A stretch of 64,000 bases of DNA from Spongiivirga citrea (GTDB lineage: Bacteria > Bacteroidota > Bacteroidia > Flavobacteriales > Flavobacteriaceae): NCBI RefSeq assembly GCF_010671565.1, contig NZ_JAABOQ010000004.1, positions 496,001 to 560,000 of the forward strand, in the 5' to 3' direction. Below are positions 36,950-45,716 of this stretch, in pieces. The notes beneath the pieces were generated by a model. That model was not told the origin of the DNA. It was given only the letters and a program-made list of their open reading frames with translations, and ran no database searches. The stretch's first letter is position 1, and the number at the start of each line of letters is the position of its first letter. The position numbers and the translations under genes are program-made.

Positions 36950-37786
36950 TTAAGTTTTGTTAATGAATAGGCAGGCTACCCACTCATTCTTCTCTAAATT
37001 TTTAACGAACTCTAGTCCAAGCGACTCACATTTTTTTCGAACTTCTGGAATATCATCATGATAAAAACCACTTAGAAAAAGTAACCCATCTTTATCCAAT
37101 ACCTGGGTATATTTCGGCAAATCGACCAATAATATATTGCGATTAATATTGGCAATTACTCTTTGATAGGATTGGTTGTCTAACAAACTTGCATCTCCTA
37201 AAAAGGCTTTGATATTAGGACAGTTATTCCGACCTATATTTTCAACAGTATTTTCATAACACCACTCATCTATGTCGATCGCATCTATTGACTTAGCTTT
37301 CATTTTTGAAGCTAAAATTGCCAAAACACCAGTCCCACATCCCATATCGAGTACATGATCATTTTCGAAACTTTGTTCCATCATTAAAGCCAACATCATA
37401 TGAGTGGTTTCATGATGGCCCGTACCAAATGACATTTTTGGTTCGATAATGATATCAAATTCCGTATTTGGAATATCGTGAAAAGGTGCTCGAACGGTAC
37501 ACTTTCGATTGACTACAATAGGATCGAAATTGCGTTCCCATTCTGCATTCCAATTTACCTGCTCGATCTTTTCTGAAGTATAAATAATCTCAAATTCATT
37601 TGAACTCAAGACAAAAATGTCTTCAAGCATAGTTTCATCGAAATCACCCTCTTGAATATAGGCGGTAACTCCGGTCTCGGATTCGACAAAACTCTCAAAA
37701 CCGGCTGCACCTAATTCTGCAATAAGAATTTCAGTAGCCGGCTTTAATGGTTTTATTGTAAAATGATATGCTATATAGTTTGACAT
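36950..37786 (-). CDS. prmA: Ribosomal protein L11 methyltransferase
   Basis: 278 residues. SAM-dependent methyltransferase with motif I VLDMGCGTGVLAILASKM (around 145-162) preceded by the PrmA-typical FGTGHHETTHMML; IANINRNILL is the motif-IV equivalent. It trimethylates ribosomal protein L11. It lies between tpiA and clpS on the same strand; the 56-bp gap to tpiA contains a copy of a small dispersed repeat (37805-37830). Confidence 0.95.
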   Translation of the reverse strand: MSNYIAYHFTIKPLKPATEILIAELGAAGFESFVESETGVTAYIQEGDFDETMLEDIFVLSSNEFEIIYTSEKIEQVNWNAEWERNFDPIVVNRKCTVRAPFHDIPNTEFDIIIEPKMSFGTGHHETTHMMLALMMEQSFENDHVLDMGCGTGVLAILASKMKAKSIDAIDIDEWCYENTVENIGRNNCPNIKAFLGDASLLDNQSYQRVIANINRNILLVDLPKYTQVLDKDGLLFLSGFYHDDIPEVRKKCESLGLEFVKNLEKNEWVACLFINKT

Positions 37787-37804
37787 CCGTGAGTTTCAGA
37801 AACC

Positions 37805-37830
37805 TCTCGACTGGGCTCGAGGAGACATTA
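37805..37830. repeat. Dispersed intergenic repeat, family 1, copy a
   Basis: The stretch beginning TCTCGACTGGGCTCGAG and ending GACATTA matches 50266-50291 at 20 of 26 positions by direct comparison. The two are in different intergenic gaps with no other similarity. Partial self-complementarity (CTCGA..TCGAG) suggests a REP-like element. Confidence 0.6.
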
Positions 37831-37842
37831 AGATTAATCGCT

Positions 37843-38604
37843 TTACATGGCATCAATGATTGCAAAGAAATCATCTGCCTTAAGTGATGCTCCGCCAATT
37901 AGGCCACCATCAACATCAGGTTTTGAAAAGATTTCTTTCGCATTTGCTGGCTTAACACTACCACCATAAAGAATGGAAACCTCATCTGCTACCTCAGCGC
38001 TGTAAGCTTCAGCAATAGTCTTTCTGATAAATTCATGCATTTCCTGAGCTTGCTCTGGAGATGCAGTCTCACCTGTCCCGATTGCCCAAACAGGTTCGTA
38101 GGCCAGAACAATATCATCCCAGGCACTCGCAGGCAATTGGAATAATGCATTTTTAAGCTGACTTTCTACTACATCAAAATGCTTGTTCGACTTTCTATCT
38201 TCTAGTTCTTCACCAAAACAGAAAATAACTTGCATATTATGCTCGAGAGCAACTTCTACTTTTTCAGCAAGAAGCGCATCGGTTTCGCCAAAATAGGCTC
38301 TTCTTTCTGAGTGACCTAATATCACATTAGGTACACCTATGGTTTGCAACATATTTGCCGCTATTTCGCCTGTAAAAGCTCCGCTTGAAGCCTGATGCAT
38401 ATTTTGTGCTGCTACTTCAATCATAGCATTGCGATCGTCACAAGCAACCACAGGAACTAAATTCACAAATGTGGGAGCAACGATTATTCGCTTCCCGTTG
38501 TTATTGAAATTTTCTAGCTTTTCACTAAGTACTGCTACTAGATCTTCTGATTGTACGCTGGTAAGATTCATCTTCCAATTTCCTGCTACAATTTTCTTTC
38601 TCAT
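37843..38604 (-). CDS. tpiA: Triose-phosphate isomerase
   Basis: 253 residues, full length for the family. Starts MRKKIVAGNWKMN with the active-site Asn/Lys; catalytic His in ILGHSERR; catalytic Glu in VLAYEPVWAIGTG; the phosphate-binding ILYGGSVKPANA and GLIGGASL complete the set. It interconverts dihydroxyacetone phosphate and glyceraldehyde 3-phosphate in the cytoplasm. It lies 28 bp after the permease gene. Confidence 0.97.
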   Translation of the reverse strand: MRKKIVAGNWKMNLTSVQSEDLVAVLSEKLENFNNNGKRIIVAPTFVNLVPVVACDDRNAMIEVAAQNMHQASSGAFTGEIAANMLQTIGVPNVILGHSERRAYFGETDALLAEKVEVALEHNMQVIFCFGEELEDRKSNKHFDVVESQLKNALFQLPASAWDDIVLAYEPVWAIGTGETASPEQAQEMHEFIRKTIAEAYSAEVADEVSILYGGSVKPANAKEIFSKPDVDGGLIGGASLKADDFFAIIDAM

Positions 38605-38632
38605 TTTTAAGTTTTTGGTTGTTTATTTGGCT

Positions 38633-39709
38633 TTATTGCCTAATGACTTTGGGGTCTAGCCATCCATAAATTAAGTCAACAAAAATATTGATTAAAACGA
38701 ACATAGTTGCTATAACTAACACAGAACCTGTTACAACAGGTAAATCTTTGAAATTCAAGGCCTCAACTAATTGTTTGCCGAGTCCGTTCCAACCAAAAAT
38801 ATACTCAACGAAAACCGCTCCCGCTAACATAGAGGCAAACCATCCTGAAATTGCTGTTACAACGGGGTTTAATGCATTTTTAAGTGCATGTCTCCAAATA
38901 ACTTGAAAGCCGCTAAGTCCTTTTGCCCGTGCAGTACGAATATATTCTTGTTGTAGTACCTCTAGTAAAGAATTGCGCATTAATTGAATTACAACAGCTA
39001 AAGGTCGAATACCTAAAACAACGGCCGGTAATATCAAGTTTTTCCATTGAATGAAAGTACCTTCTCCAAAATCATCAACCTCATACAAGCTTCCGGTCAT
39101 ATTAAGATTGGTATATTTTCTAAGCACAAAGCCAAATAGCCAAGCAAATAAAATTGCACTAAAAAAAGAGGGCACACTCATACCGAGAGTACTAAATACT
39201 TGAATGGTTTTGTCAAGCCATTGGTCCTTATACAATGCCGATACAATGCCCAGTAAAATGCCAATTATGATGGCAATAATAACTGCCGCAACCGCCAAAA
39301 TAAATGTGTTAGGTAAGGTTTCTGCTATGATCTCAGTCACCTTTTTATCCGTTTTTTGATAAGATTCTCTTAGGTAAGGCCATTTTAAAACTAGTGTATT
39401 GTTACCGACATCAAACAATATGGTTGCGCTGTATTTCCCTTTTTTCAAATAGGTGAAATCATCAGGTTTTTTTGAGTGTCCCGAAATAAAAGAAAGATCA
39501 TTTAAGAAATACCCGTATTGAGCAAATAGTGATTTATCAAGTCCGTATTTAGCACGAACAGCGGCTATCTGATCTTCACTTTCTGCTTGCCCTAAGATCA
39601 TTTGGGCAGCATCACCGGGTAGTTTATTGAGTAATAGAAATATCACGGTTATAACTCCAAAAAGGGTTATAACTGCATAGAGAAGTTTATTTAAAAAGTA
39701 TCTAATCAA
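38633..39709 (-). CDS. DppB/OppB-type ABC transporter permease
   Basis: 358 residues. Family start MIRYFLNKLLYAVITLFGVITVIFLL (one long TM1), then a roughly 75-residue insert before TM2 (about 60-130), longer than in E. coli DppB, and the EAA loop YIRTARAKGLSGFQVIWRHALKNAL near 250. It is the inner-membrane permease of a peptide/nickel-type importer. The partner permease, ATPases and binding protein are not in this window. Its start codon overlaps the end of the BT_3928-family gene by 4 bp, so the two are translationally coupled. Confidence 0.9.
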   Translation of the reverse strand: MIRYFLNKLLYAVITLFGVITVIFLLLNKLPGDAAQMILGQAESEDQIAAVRAKYGLDKSLFAQYGYFLNDLSFISGHSKKPDDFTYLKKGKYSATILFDVGNNTLVLKWPYLRESYQKTDKKVTEIIAETLPNTFILAVAAVIIAIIIGILLGIVSALYKDQWLDKTIQVFSTLGMSVPSFFSAILFAWLFGFVLRKYTNLNMTGSLYEVDDFGEGTFIQWKNLILPAVVLGIRPLAVVIQLMRNSLLEVLQQEYIRTARAKGLSGFQVIWRHALKNALNPVVTAISGWFASMLAGAVFVEYIFGWNGLGKQLVEALNFKDLPVVTGSVLVIATMFVLINIFVDLIYGWLDPKVIRQ

Positions 39710-41445
39710 TTGCTATTATTTCTAGCTTGATTTTGCAAACGTTTTGCGTCTTCTAAAGTCAATTCCATATATACAAATGCATCTCCATATAGCGCAAGGG
39801 CATATTCTTCGATAGTAGTATCAAATCCCATTTCCTTTCTTCTCTCATTTACATTTTTAGGATCCTTGATCGGCCAAATAAACTCCTGACCCGGACTATA
39901 TGACATTCCTTGAGTACCGTATATTTGTGGCTCGCCATTATGCATTAATAGTCTATCTTCCATCGTAGCAACCAGAGTTTTTTCAATTTCTCCAGCTGCT
40001 CCTGCTTTTTTTATAACTTCAATATACTCGCCTATCTTATCCATATTATGTTGAATGACATACCATATTGCGTTATTGGTAGGTTCACCAACCATTGATT
40101 TTCCAGGATATCCATATTCCGTTAAAATCTTTTCTGCGAAAATGAGATTGGTGGAATCAATTTTCCTATAAAGATCAAAATACTTTGGCGTTTCGGCTTG
40201 AACAGGAATTCCATATACTGTGGCAACAGAATCCTTATCTTTCTTTTCTTGTTGCATTAATACAAATCGAATACCTTGATCGAGATTGCTAATACTATCA
40301 AGCTGTTTTTTCAATTTCAAATTTAAACCAATAAGTTTAGGCCCTACCTTTTCCAGCTCCAACTCATCAATATCATTATAGTGTAGTTTTTGAAGAATGG
40401 TGCCTTTAGATAACTTCATAACAGCAGGATTCGATCGAATCATGGTCTTCAACGTAGTCTCGTCACAGAAATAAAAATCAAAATTAAAACCAAATTCTTG
40501 TTTAAGTTCATCGATTTCTGAAGCCGATGAAGCGGTCATTCCTATTACTTTGTATCCAGAATCAATAGCTTCTTCAATCTTACTTTTGACGGCTTCAAAA
40601 CCTTTTTTATCAGATCGTCTTAAGCTAAATGCATGTAGAATAATCAGGTTTTCTTCTTGCATTAACTGTTCTGTATAATCCACACCGTCCAATTCCATGA
40701 TATAGTCATGAATTGGAGCTTCGTAACCCGGCGTTACCATTTTTGTATCAACAGAGACGAATGTACCTTCAGAAGAAGGATACTCGCCAGTAGTTTTAAT
40801 GATTTCCTCTTTTCCGTTTACATCAAACTTCCAATAATAGTCGAAAACAGCTTTAGGAGCGTCTTCGGGTACCGTCATATTTTCAATGATGTTGGCATTT
40901 ATCTTATAAGGTCTAAAATCGATCGCTGGTAAATGATTAAACATATACATTGTGTAAACCGTACTGGCTACTAATGCTAAAACAGACCCAATAGTCGCGA
41001 TTCGTTTTGTAAATAATGGTTTTATCTTATTTCGATTAAAGAAAATAATGAGAATAAGGACTAGTAACACCAGATCTTTTATAAATGATTGTACCGGAGT
41101 CAGTTTCATTGCATCACCAAAACAACCGCAATCAGTTACTTTTCCAGTTATAGCCGAATATCCGGTAAGTCCTGTAAAGAAAACTATAAGCAAAAGTAAA
41201 CTCCATGATGTAAACTTAGGTTTATCTCCCAAAATCAGCATTACACCTAAAATGCACTCAAAAATCACAATACTCATTGCGATGGTTAGCGCATGTGGTG
41301 CTAGGAAATCTAAGCCTAGTACTTCTGGACTAAAATATTCTTCTAATTTATAGGAGAAGCCTAAAGGATCTGTCAGTTTTACAAAACCAGAAATGATAAA
41401 TAAAACACCGACGATCATTCGGCATACTTGGGTGATTATATTCAT
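39706..41445 (-). CDS. BT_3928 family protein with DoxX/MauE-like membrane domain
   Basis: 579 residues. The N-terminal ~150 residues carry four membrane helices of the DoxX/MauE type (GVLFIISGFVKLTDPLGFSYKLEEYF, CGCFGDAMKLTPVQSFIKDLVLL shown as two runs), with the conserved TDCGCFGD motif. The C-terminal ~400 residues are soluble and include a thioredoxin-like section (NLIILHAFSLRRSDKKGFEAV) lacking a CxxC. The architecture is characteristic of Bacteroidota and may link to thiol/disulfide handling in the envelope; no function is proven. It overlaps the permease gene by 4 bp and follows DUF1599 by 48 bp. Confidence 0.8.
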   Translation of the reverse strand: MNIITQVCRMIVGVLFIISGFVKLTDPLGFSYKLEEYFSPEVLGLDFLAPHALTIAMSIVIFECILGVMLILGDKPKFTSWSLLLLIVFFTGLTGYSAITGKVTDCGCFGDAMKLTPVQSFIKDLVLLVLILIIFFNRNKIKPLFTKRIATIGSVLALVASTVYTMYMFNHLPAIDFRPYKINANIIENMTVPEDAPKAVFDYYWKFDVNGKEEIIKTTGEYPSSEGTFVSVDTKMVTPGYEAPIHDYIMELDGVDYTEQLMQEENLIILHAFSLRRSDKKGFEAVKSKIEEAIDSGYKVIGMTASSASEIDELKQEFGFNFDFYFCDETTLKTMIRSNPAVMKLSKGTILQKLHYNDIDELELEKVGPKLIGLNLKLKKQLDSISNLDQGIRFVLMQQEKKDKDSVATVYGIPVQAETPKYFDLYRKIDSTNLIFAEKILTEYGYPGKSMVGEPTNNAIWYVIQHNMDKIGEYIEVIKKAGAAGEIEKTLVATMEDRLLMHNGEPQIYGTQGMSYSPGQEFIWPIKDPKNVNERRKEMGFDTTIEEYALALYGDAFVYMELTLEDAKRLQNQARNNSN

Positions 41446-41452
41446 TTTTTAT

Positions 41453-41484
41453 AATTCTGAATTCTGAATCTAAAATTCAGAATT
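41453..41484. repeat. Inverted repeat in the DUF1599/BT_3928 gap
   Basis: A perfect 11-bp inverted repeat, AATTCTGAATT (41453-41463) and AATTCAGAATT (41474-41484), with a 10-bp loop. It lies between two co-directional genes and may terminate or attenuate transcription. Confidence 0.6.
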
Positions 41485-41493
41485 GGTTTTTAT

Positions 41494-42039
41494 CTAGCTC
41501 AAATGCTGTTTCAAATGTATCATAGCAAACACGGCATAATTAATCATATCCTGATAATTCGCATCGATTCCTTCAGATACCAAGGTCTTTCCTTTATTGT
41601 CTTCAATTTGCTTTACACGTAATAATTTTTGCAGTATTAAGTCAGTCAGCGAAGCAACACGCATATCACGCCAAGCCTCGCCGTAGTCATGGTTTTTATC
41701 TAACATTAATTGCTTGGTTATACCTATGTGCTTGTCGTATAATTCGGTTGCTTTTTTAAGATCGATATCTGGTTGTTCGGCAATACCCATTTCAATTTGA
41801 ACAAGTGCCATAATGGAATAGTTGATGATACCAATAAACTCAGAAACCTCCCCTTCAGCTACCTTTTGTGTTTCATTTTCCTGCAAACTACGAATACGCT
41901 GTGCCTTGATGAAAATTTGATCGGTTAAGGAAGGTAATCTTAGAATTCGCCAAGCACTACCGTAGTCTTTCATCTTTTTTGTAAAAAGATCTCTACACTT
42001 TTTTATTACGGCATCATACTGTTCAGAGGTTTGCTGCAT
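41494..42039 (-). CDS. DUF1599 domain-containing protein
   Basis: 181 residues with two similar halves: KKMKDYGSAWRILRLPSLTDQIFIKAQRIR and LDKNHDYGEAWRDMRVASLTDLILQKLLRVK (each longer than shown motifs), i.e. an internal duplication of a nucleotide-modification-like helical unit. DUF1599 members are small cytoplasmic proteins of unknown function, nearly always beside BT_3928 and tpiA in this phylum, as here. All-alpha; no export signal. Confidence 0.85.
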   Translation of the reverse strand: MQQTSEQYDAVIKKCRDLFTKKMKDYGSAWRILRLPSLTDQIFIKAQRIRSLQENETQKVAEGEVSEFIGIINYSIMALVQIEMGIAEQPDIDLKKATELYDKHIGITKQLMLDKNHDYGEAWRDMRVASLTDLILQKLLRVKQIEDNKGKTLVSEGIDANYQDMINYAVFAMIHLKQHLS

Positions 42040-42112
42040 GTGATCGTTGTAAATTTGCGTAAATTTCGCTTAAATATTTTAATTAACATAGAAATCAATA
42101 TAAAGTAAAGGG

Positions 42113-42224
42113 TGTCAGTTCGAGTGGCCCGATATTTCATCGGGGTGTATCGAGAACAACCATTTACGGCTTATAATTATCGCTTCTCGATACATTCTCC
42201 TATCGTCGAATACTCGAAGTGACA
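42113..42224. repeat. Composite nested hairpin element, repeat family 1, copy b
   Basis: Three nested or adjacent inverted repeats: outer TGTCAGTTCGAGT (42113-42125) with ACTCGAAGTGACA (42212-42224, one mismatch); CCCGAT-ATTTC-ATCGGG (42128-42144); inner GTATCGAGAA (42147-42156) with TTCTCGATAC (42184-42193). The outer arms share the CTCrA..TGACA tail of the other family-1 copies. It lies in the divergent gap between DUF1599 and folP. Confidence 0.65.
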
Positions 42225-42251
42225 ATTATTAAAACCACAGGCTCTTAAACT

Positions 42252-43082
42252 ATGACCATAAACTGCAAAGGCACACTCATCGATCTATCATTACCCAGAG
42301 TGATGGGTATTCTGAATATGACACCCGACTCATTTCATGACGGCGGGGCCTATAAAAATGAGAAAGAGGTGCTAGCCAAAGTCGAGAGTATGCTTGAAGA
42401 AGGTGCTACTTTTATTGATATTGGTGGTTACAGCTCTAGGCCAGGAGCAGATCATGTTTCTGAAGATGAAGAATTGAAAAGAGTTCTCCCTGTTGTTGAA
42501 TTATTGATAAAACAATTTCCAGATATTCTTATTTCCATCGATACTTTTAGAAGTAATGTTGCATCAAAATGCATACAAGCTGAAGCTGCAATAATCAACG
42601 ATATATCAGCTGGAAACTTAGATGCTGAAATGTTTAAGGTGATTGCCGCGCATCAAGTTCCATATATAATGATGCATATGCAAGGTAGACCGAAGGATAT
42701 GCAGCATAATCCAAGTTATGATGATGTCATTAAAGAAATGGTCCTCTTTTTTTCTGAAAAAATCAAACAGACAAGAGATCATAAAATAAATGATTTGATT
42801 ATAGATCCAGGATTCGGTTTCGGGAAAACTATTGATCATAATTATGAGATATTGAATAGCCTTGAGTTTTTCAAACATCTAGACATGCCCATTTTAGTTG
42901 GTGTTTCCAGAAAATCGATGATTTATAAGCTGCTGGACACTACCCCTGAACATGCTCTTAACGGAACAACCGCACTACACAGTATCTCGCTCATAAAAGG
43001 AGCTAATATTCTAAGAGTTCATGACGTAAAGGAAGCGGTAGAATGCGTGAGACTATTTAACACTATGGACAAGTTCAATTGA
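42252..43082 (+). CDS. folP: Dihydropteroate synthase
   Basis: 276 residues, full length. Signatures MGILNMTPDSFHDGG (residues about 17-31), FIDIGGYSSRPGA, INDISAGN, MMHMQGRPKDMQ, IIDPGFGFGKTIDHN and LVGVSRKSM are all intact. It joins p-aminobenzoate to the pterin diphosphate in folate synthesis, in the cytoplasm. It is followed by cdaA after a 225-bp gap, a linkage usual in Bacteroidota. Confidence 0.97.
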   Translation: MTINCKGTLIDLSLPRVMGILNMTPDSFHDGGAYKNEKEVLAKVESMLEEGATFIDIGGYSSRPGADHVSEDEELKRVLPVVELLIKQFPDILISIDTFRSNVASKCIQAEAAIINDISAGNLDAEMFKVIAAHQVPYIMMHMQGRPKDMQHNPSYDDVIKEMVLFFSEKIKQTRDHKINDLIIDPGFGFGKTIDHNYEILNSLEFFKHLDMPILVGVSRKSMIYKLLDTTPEHALNGTTALHSISLIKGANILRVHDVKEAVECVRLFNTMDKFN

Positions 43083-43307
43083 ATTTATCAATCAAGAGAT
43101 GTAACTGACTTCATATTACCGTATGAAAAATGTTAACTACCCTGTTAAGTCATATTTTAAATAGGCTCAGGCTATCACACTTATTTTGCTATTTTTACAG
43201 TAACACTGACTTTGGGCAAGCCAAAGAGGTTTAGGTTGGAAAACAATTTTGATTGCGTTGTCAACCTTGAAGTAATTAAATCTCGATTATCGAGCAAACA
43301 CTAATCA

Positions 43308-44096
43308 TTGGGCAATTTCAAATTTCTTGATTTTGGTATTATCGATGTCATTGACATCATTCTAGTTGCGCTGCTACTCTATTATGTGTATAAATTAGTA
43401 AAAGGTACTGTAGCAATCAATATTTTTATCGGGATTGTAATTGTCACTTTAATTTGGCAATTGACCAAAGCGCTAGATATGCTGTTGCTAAGTAATATTC
43501 TAGGCGCTTTTATTAGTGTTGGGGTTATTGCCCTAATTGTAGTTTTCCAGCAAGAAATCAGAAAATTCTTATTGATGATTGGTTCTACAAACTTTGCCTC
43601 TCGTGGCGGCGGCATTGCAAAACGGCTTCGTTTTTTAAAGGAAAATCAACTAGTCACAGAAACTGATGTAGATGCCATAGTAAACGCATGTGCAAAAATG
43701 GCGAAAACGAGAACAGGGGTTTTACTTGTTATCGAGCGAAACAATAAGCTTGACTTTCTCAGAAACACGGGGGATATGATGAATGCTGAAGTCAATCAAC
43801 CCATTTTAGAAAGTATCTTCTTTAAAAATAGCCCACTTCATGACGGCGCTGCACTTATTGCGGGAAACTATGTGGTCGCAACTCGAGTTATTTTACCTGT
43901 TTCTAATTCTAGAACAATTCCTTCCCGTTTTGGATTACGACATCGTGCCGCAGTTGGCATTTCAGAAAAGACTGACGCCCTAGTACTTGTGGTTTCCGAA
44001 GAAACAGGACAAGTTAGTTACGTAAAAGATGGTGAATTCATGTTGTTTAGCGATATGGAAGAACTAGCATTAACGCTTAAAAAAGATTTAGCTTAA
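43308..44096 (+). CDS. cdaA: Diadenylate cyclase CdaA (c-di-AMP synthase)
   Basis: 262 residues. Three N-terminal membrane helices (residues about 8-85), then the DAC domain with the catalytic DGA motif SPLHDGAALI and the RHR motif GLRHRAAVGIS. It makes cyclic di-AMP from two ATP. The start is TTG: an in-frame TAA lies 6 bases upstream (43302-43304) and the next ATG would remove the first two membrane helices. Its stop codon shares a base with the start of the DUF3667 gene (TAATG), implying coupling. No GlmM or YbbR-type CdaR gene is adjacent. Confidence 0.95.
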   Translation: MGNFKFLDFGIIDVIDIILVALLLYYVYKLVKGTVAINIFIGIVIVTLIWQLTKALDMLLLSNILGAFISVGVIALIVVFQQEIRKFLLMIGSTNFASRGGGIAKRLRFLKENQLVTETDVDAIVNACAKMAKTRTGVLLVIERNNKLDFLRNTGDMMNAEVNQPILESIFFKNSPLHDGAALIAGNYVVATRVILPVSNSRTIPSRFGLRHRAAVGISEKTDALVLVVSEETGQVSYVKDGEFMLFSDMEELALTLKKDLA

Positions 44097-44914
44097 TGTA
44101 TTGTAAAAATTGCGAAGAGTATTTGAGATATGACAATGATTTTTGTGGAGGTTGTGGGGCAAAAATTATTAGAAATAGACTTACAGTAAAGGGTGTTTTT
44201 GCTGAAGTCAAAGAAGAGTATTTAGTTTCTGACAACAAGTTATTTCTCACCTTTTGGCATTTGCTTGTAAAACCAGAAGCTGTAATTCAAGGATACATTG
44301 ATGGCCGTAGAAAAAGATATTTGAATGTTATAGCCTATGTTGCCTTGTCACTTACTGTCTTGGGTATTTACCTTTTTTTATTAAGAAATTTTTTTCCAGA
44401 TGATCCATTTGCAGCCGAATTCAATAGAAATCTGTTAGATGGAAGAAAACTAGCAGATTTAACCCCCGAACAACAAGAAAAATTTTTAGAATCTAGTAAG
44501 AAGTTTTCTAACTTTATGAATAGTTTTTCGGATTTACTCGGCCTGATAATCATTATAACCACCCCGATCAATGCACTCGCTAGTTATATTATTTTTATTA
44601 CCAAGCGAAAACACAATTACGCAGAACATATTGTGCTAAACTACTATATGGCGGCTCAAACTTCTATTCTATCCTCAGTTATTTCTATTGGCGCTCTACC
44701 TTTTGTTGGTAATTCGGTAACTACAGCTCTTATAATTACTCTTATAAGCTTAATTTATATTGGATATGTCTTTAAACGTATTTATGGGATCTCTGTTTTT
44801 GAAAGCTTTTATAAGACCATTCTGTTTTATATTTTACAAACAACTATTGTATTTTTCTTGATGATTTTTTTGGGAGGTATAGGTGCTGGCATTTATTTCT
44901 GGCTTTTTAAATAA
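44096..44914 (+). CDS. DUF3667 zinc-ribbon membrane protein (copy A)
   Basis: 272 residues. The N-terminal C-x2-C ... C-x2-C zinc ribbon (MYCKNCEEYL..DFCGGCGAKI) is followed by an amphipathic segment and about four to five membrane helices from residue 85 onward. The family is defined only as DUF3667. Translation is coupled to cdaA by a TAATG overlap. The next gene is a paralogue with the same layout. Function unknown; the link to c-di-AMP signalling is only positional. Confidence 0.85.
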   Translation: MYCKNCEEYLRYDNDFCGGCGAKIIRNRLTVKGVFAEVKEEYLVSDNKLFLTFWHLLVKPEAVIQGYIDGRRKRYLNVIAYVALSLTVLGIYLFLLRNFFPDDPFAAEFNRNLLDGRKLADLTPEQQEKFLESSKKFSNFMNSFSDLLGLIIIITTPINALASYIIFITKRKHNYAEHIVLNYYMAAQTSILSSVISIGALPFVGNSVTTALIITLISLIYIGYVFKRIYGISVFESFYKTILFYILQTTIVFFLMIFLGGIGAGIYFWLFK

Positions 44915-44921
44915 GTAAACT

Positions 44922-45710
44922 ATGAACTGCAAAAACTGTGAAGAACAACTTAATGAAAATGCCACTTACTGCTTAAATTGTGGTGCTCGAGTTATTAAGA
45001 ATAGGTTGACAATTAAAAATTTATTTGGGCATGCCTTGGAGCAGTATTTTAATGTGGATAATAGGTTTTTAATGACTTTTTTACATCTATTAATAAAACC
45101 GCATATTGTAATCGATAGTTATATTCAAGGAATGCGTAAGCGATATGTGAATCCATTAAGCTATATAGCTATAGCGTTAACATTGTCGGGCGTCATAGTT
45201 TTTCTTTTAAAAAAATTCAATACCATGGATTTGATCTTTGATGTTATTCCGCAGCAAGCGGGGCAACAGCTTTTTCAACAAAAGGTAAATGAGTTTACTT
45301 TAGAATATAGCAGTCTCTTGTTTATATTTTACATACCTGCTTTGGCAATTCCATCTTTAATTATATTTCTGGACAAGAGATATAATCTAACTGAGCATTT
45401 AGTGGCATATGTTTATATTTTCGCTCAATATAGTTTATTCACTTTCCCGTTTAGTCTATTAATTATCCTATTCGCTCCTAAATGGTATATCTGGTTTGGC
45501 TTGGTGGTTTTGATATTCATTCCTTTTTACTCCATGATAATTTTCAAAAAAATCTTTAAAATATCATTGTCCAACTTAATACCGCGTTTCCTAGGATTCT
45601 GTTTTTTAGGCCTGATTGCATATTTTGCAATCAGCTTAATACCAATCATATTTCTATTTGCTACAGGTGAAATTAGCATTCAGGATTTAGTACCTAAGGT
45701 CCCTAAATAA
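44922..45710 (+). CDS. DUF3667 zinc-ribbon membrane protein (copy B)
   Basis: 262 residues, tandem paralogue of the preceding gene (7-bp gap). The zinc ribbon MNCKNCEEQL..TYCLNCGARV and the shared segments NRLTIKNLFGH and RKRYVNPLSYIAIALTLSG align with copy A (NRLTVKGVF, RKRYLNVIAYVALSLTVLG). Four to five membrane helices follow. It converges with the ABC exporter gene after 6 bp. Function unknown. Confidence 0.85.
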   Translation: MNCKNCEEQLNENATYCLNCGARVIKNRLTIKNLFGHALEQYFNVDNRFLMTFLHLLIKPHIVIDSYIQGMRKRYVNPLSYIAIALTLSGVIVFLLKKFNTMDLIFDVIPQQAGQQLFQQKVNEFTLEYSSLLFIFYIPALAIPSLIIFLDKRYNLTEHLVAYVYIFAQYSLFTFPFSLLIILFAPKWYIWFGLVVLIFIPFYSMIIFKKIFKISLSNLIPRFLGFCFLGLIAYFAISLIPIIFLFATGEISIQDLVPKVPK

Positions 45711-45716
45711 GATAAT

